DNA from: Acinetobacter sp. TR3
Lineage (GTDB): Bacteria; Pseudomonadota; Gammaproteobacteria; Pseudomonadales; Moraxellaceae
Direction: 5' to 3'
Assembly (NCBI RefSeq): GCF_027105055.1
Contig: NZ_CP114264.1
Span: forward strand, 1,426,001-1,490,000
DNA length: 64,000 bases
In this document: positions 63,413 through 64,000 of the stretch, in pieces
How positions within the stretch are numbered: the stretch's first letter is position 1
Layout of the letters: the number at the start of each line of letters is the position of its first letter
The notes under the pieces: model-generated
Database searches by the model: none
What the model was told of the DNA's origin: nothing
Seen by the model: only the letters and a program-made list of their open reading frames with translations
Made by a program: the position numbers and the translations under genes

Positions 63413-64000
63413 ATGTCTATTGCGCAACACGTACAAGATGCTTGGAATAAAAAAGCGTCGTGGTTGATCGTGTTGCGTCCTTTATCATTATTGTATCGCT
63501 TAATTTTTGAAATAAATAAAACCTTATATGCGGTTGGTCTTAAGAAAAAATACACAGCTCCAATTCCTGTGATGATTATTGGTAATATCACGGTTGGAGG
63601 AAGTGGGAAAACACCTTTATTAATTCAGCTCGTAAAATATTTACAGCAACAAGGTGTTCGGGTTGGTGTAATTAGTCGAGGGTATGGTGGCAAAGGCCCT
63701 TTTCCAGTTTTGGTGGATGCTTTGTCTGAACCAGATTTTGCTGGTGATGAGCCGTGCCTAATCGTTCAATCTACTCATGTACCCATGGCGGTTGGGCCAA
63801 ATCGTCAAGCATCAATTGAATTATTATTGAAATCTGAAAAACTCGATTTAATTATTAGCGATGATGGTTTGCAGCATTGGGCATTAGCACGTCAAATTGA
63901 ATGGATTGTTCTAGATCAAAATCGTGGTTTGGGGAATGAAAAGTTGCTGCCTGAAGGGTATCTACGTGAGCCTAAATCACGCTTAAATAGAAGTACGGTC
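63413..64000 (+). CDS. lpxK: Tetraacyldisaccharide 4'-kinase LpxK, N-terminal part (runs off the right edge)
   Basis: 196 codons are in the window. The Walker A-like motif GNITVGGSGKTPLL, the GVISRGYGGK loop and the DEP motif GDEPCLI identify LpxK, which phosphorylates lipid A precursor at the 4' position. ATG 63413 is 2 bp after the msbA stop, so the two are coupled. Confidence 0.96.
   Translation, partial: MSIAQHVQDAWNKKASWLIVLRPLSLLYRLIFEINKTLYAVGLKKKYTAPIPVMIIGNITVGGSGKTPLLIQLVKYLQQQGVRVGVISRGYGGKGPFPVLVDALSEPDFAGDEPCLIVQSTHVPMAVGPNRQASIELLLKSEKLDLIISDDGLQHWALARQIEWIVLDQNRGLGNEKLLPEGYLREPKSRLNRSTV

Noticed and set aside
1..64000. CRISPR array, tRNA or rRNA genes, or prophage
   Set aside because: Looked for repeated spacers, cloverleaf-like sequences and phage structural genes; none could be supported.

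Overview
The window looks like chromosomal DNA from a low-GC gammaproteobacterium, most likely an Acinetobacter species. The evidence is an AbeS-type SMR pump, a PutA without the N-terminal DNA-binding domain next to a divergent Lrp-type PutR, the amgK-murU pair beside lptD-surA, an exbB-exbD-msbA-lpxK string, the AT-rich intergenic DNA and the insertion sequences. No tRNA, rRNA, CRISPR array or prophage was seen. Both ends cut through genes: a urea carboxylase-type gene on the left and lpxK on the right.

Region 1-8 kb is the most unusual part. It holds the end of a urea (or guanidine) carboxylase, a 38-residue leader ORF, a NikR-like regulator that lacks most nickel ligands, and a lipoprotein substrate-binding protein of the kind that travels with urea carboxylase. 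An opposing operon encodes permease, ATPase, a 2-oxoglutarate/Fe(II) oxygenase, an unknown 291-residue protein and AbeS. The same direct-repeat element (a 9-bp unit repeated every 21 bp) lies just in front of both transcription units, which suggests one regulon for uptake and breakdown of a small nitrogen compound.

Region 8-13 kb has the tRNA U34 hydroxylation pair trhP-yfhL, then a nest of insertion sequences: a decayed IS5/IS903-type copy carrying an end fragment of an IS427-type element, and a complete IS427-type element split by an IS1-family element with an 8-bp target duplication. From 13 to 25 kb come housekeeping genes (fxsA, metK, tkt, osmC-like, yceI, trmA), several small orphan genes, and a YjhX (TopAI)-like toxin gene with an in-frame amber codon beside an intact GNAT gene that fits the YjhQ antitoxin.

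Region 25-37.6 kb is amino-acid catabolism (putA, putR, putP, aspA), gcvH, an AraC regulator, a MaoC hydratase and an ABC exporter. Region 37.6-44 kb has an orphan gene, about 600 bp of unexplained DNA, two tiny membrane-protein genes, a decayed IS3 fragment, the mechanosensitive channel ybdG and an sstT operon. Region 44-53 kb has thiG-thiS, rpoH, tusA, a cold-shock gene with a long leader, a DEAD-box helicase, fba and a small gene split by an IS3-family element.

Region 52-64 kb is envelope and chromosome maintenance: lptD-surA on one strand and amgK-murU-rsmG-parA-parB-exbB-exbD-msbA-lpxK on the other. Many neighbours overlap by 1-4 bases, which indicates translational coupling. These genes support LPS/LOS assembly, peptidoglycan sugar recycling and chromosome segregation.
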